From Argyresthia goedartella (lineage: Eukaryota > Arthropoda > Insecta > Lepidoptera > Argyresthiidae), in NCBI GenBank assembly GCA_949825045.1, contig OX463807.1:38088749-38152748 (forward strand): a DNA stretch of 64,000 nt. Direction: 5' to 3'. The notes under the pieces were generated by a model. It was given only the letters and a program-made list of their open reading frames with translations, did not search any database and had not been told where the DNA came from. Both the position numbers and the translations under genes were made by a program. Below, piece by piece: positions 63,237 to 64,000 of this stretch. The stretch's first letter is position 1. The number at the start of each line of letters is the position of its first letter.

Positions 63237-63946
63237 ACCTGAACAAAAGAGATTGTTGGCAGGCTCAAGATACGTTTATTAATCACAGGGTCGTGAGTCG
63301 AATATTGGTGATATAGTTGAAACGCTGGATAGGGACTCGCCGGGAATTTGTAGATTTCAGCTCATTGGTAGACTCAATCCGAATGGTCCACTTCTCCAGA
63401 CGTCAACAAGTGATTTTGCGGTTAGCGCCAGGAGGATATTATTCCTCGGCGTGGAACCGATTCAGAGCTCCGTTAGCGCCAGGAGGATATTACTCCTCGG
63501 CGTGGAACCGATTCAGAGCTCCGTTAGCGCCAGGAGGATATTACTCCTCAGCGTGGAACCCTGGAAAGAGACCAGTGTGAATGATAGGAATACAAAAGCG
63601 CTACAGCGCCCAGCTATCAGGCGACGGCTCCCCACACGGAGACTTCCGACGAGGGCCCTAGGCTAATTAGGATCTAAGAGTGCCGCAGTCCAATAGACAC
63701 TGTATAGAAAAGGGAAATACATAGAGAGTATAAAATACACGAAAATAAGAAAGACTAACTACGAACCAATGCTTACCCATGGATTGGGGATAGTAGGGAA
63801 GTTTCATATAAACTACTGCACTTTACAGCAACTAAACATTCAGCTCCATTACAGTACTAAAGGGACTAGCCCATCGCCGCAACTAAAGGCGTGACTTAAA
63901 AATTGTTGATGCAGAAGATACAACCTCACGTTTCAGAGCTCAAACA
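63237..63946. other. Unclassified DNA with a 51-bp tandem repeat
   Basis: Apart from the tandem repeat (63425-63560) I see no gene or RNA. A plus-strand frame (63317-63580) exists only because the repeat period is a multiple of three. Confidence 0.4.
63425..63560 (+). repeat. Three tandem 51-bp repeats
   Basis: Units start GCGCCAGGAGGATATTA at 63425, 63476 and 63527. The third is cut short after about 33 bp. Each holds a small inverted repeat (AGGAG...CTCCT). The units differ by only one or two bases. Confidence 0.92.
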
Positions 63947-64000
63947 ATGTCTGCCAAAAAAAACAATCAGCTGCCAGACGAGATTCCAGACCCGAATTTC
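63947..64000 (+). CDS. Start of an ORF leaving the window (partial)
   Basis: ATG followed by an open frame (MSAKKNNQLPDEIPDPNF) to the window edge. A leader-like region precedes it. It could be the first codons of a Gag-type ORF. Too short to identify. Confidence 0.25.
   Translation, partial: MSAKKNNQLPDEIPDPNF

Noticed and set aside
63317..63580. Protein with a 17-residue repeat
   Set aside because: The frame is open because the tandem unit is 51 bp. No start context or homology supports translation.

Overview
The window looks like repeat-rich, AT-rich insect nuclear DNA. It carries short arrays of the insect telomeric motif TTAGG, a SART-like and two TRAS-like telomere-targeted R1-clade retrotransposons, several other non-LTR retrotransposons, BEL/Pao elements and a tRNA-derived SINE. 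Lepidoptera fits best; other TTAGG insects such as aphids are not excluded. No conventional host gene is seen. Nearly everything is mobile or virus-derived, at different stages of decay.

Layout. 1-16757: two direct copies of a 3.3-3.5 kb repeat (49-3337 and 13229-16757) flank a BEL/Pao element with an env-like gene (about 3357-12116) and a non-LTR fragment (12490-13227). 16785-19670: a segment with about 29-bp terminal inverted repeats that holds a 5'-truncated CR1-like element. 19155-44392: a large imperfect palindrome. Its left arm is 19155-35909, its right arm 37990-44392, and its spacer 35910-37989. The arms are nearly identical, but three retrotransposons sit only in the left arm, and the right arm keeps the matching empty sites. 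The arms carry BEL/Pao integrase, a small two-exon gene for a very basic protein, and several short unrecognised ORFs. 44829-45740: the RT/RNase H half of a BEL/Pao pol, broken at the same codon where the integrase half on the other strand (37368) begins. 45742-46538 and 49849-50300: a decayed parvovirus (densovirus-type) NS1 gene split by a non-LTR insertion. 50380-62668: a telomere-repeat domain with three TTAGG arrays separated by a 5'-truncated SART-like copy (plus strand), a near full-length TRAS-like element (minus) and a second TRAS-like element (minus) inserted at the 5' junction of the first. 62669-64000: GC-rich DNA of unknown origin, three 51-bp tandem repeats and the start of an ORF that leaves the window.

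How it fits together. The elements form a layered record. The palindrome predates three insertions. The viral gene predates the retrotransposon that splits it. The first TRAS element predates the second. Flanking duplications and empty sites inside the window allow relative dating. The only long intact ORFs are the second TRAS ORF2 (1016 codons), a 517-codon BEL integrase-containing frame, and the env-like frame of the first BEL element.
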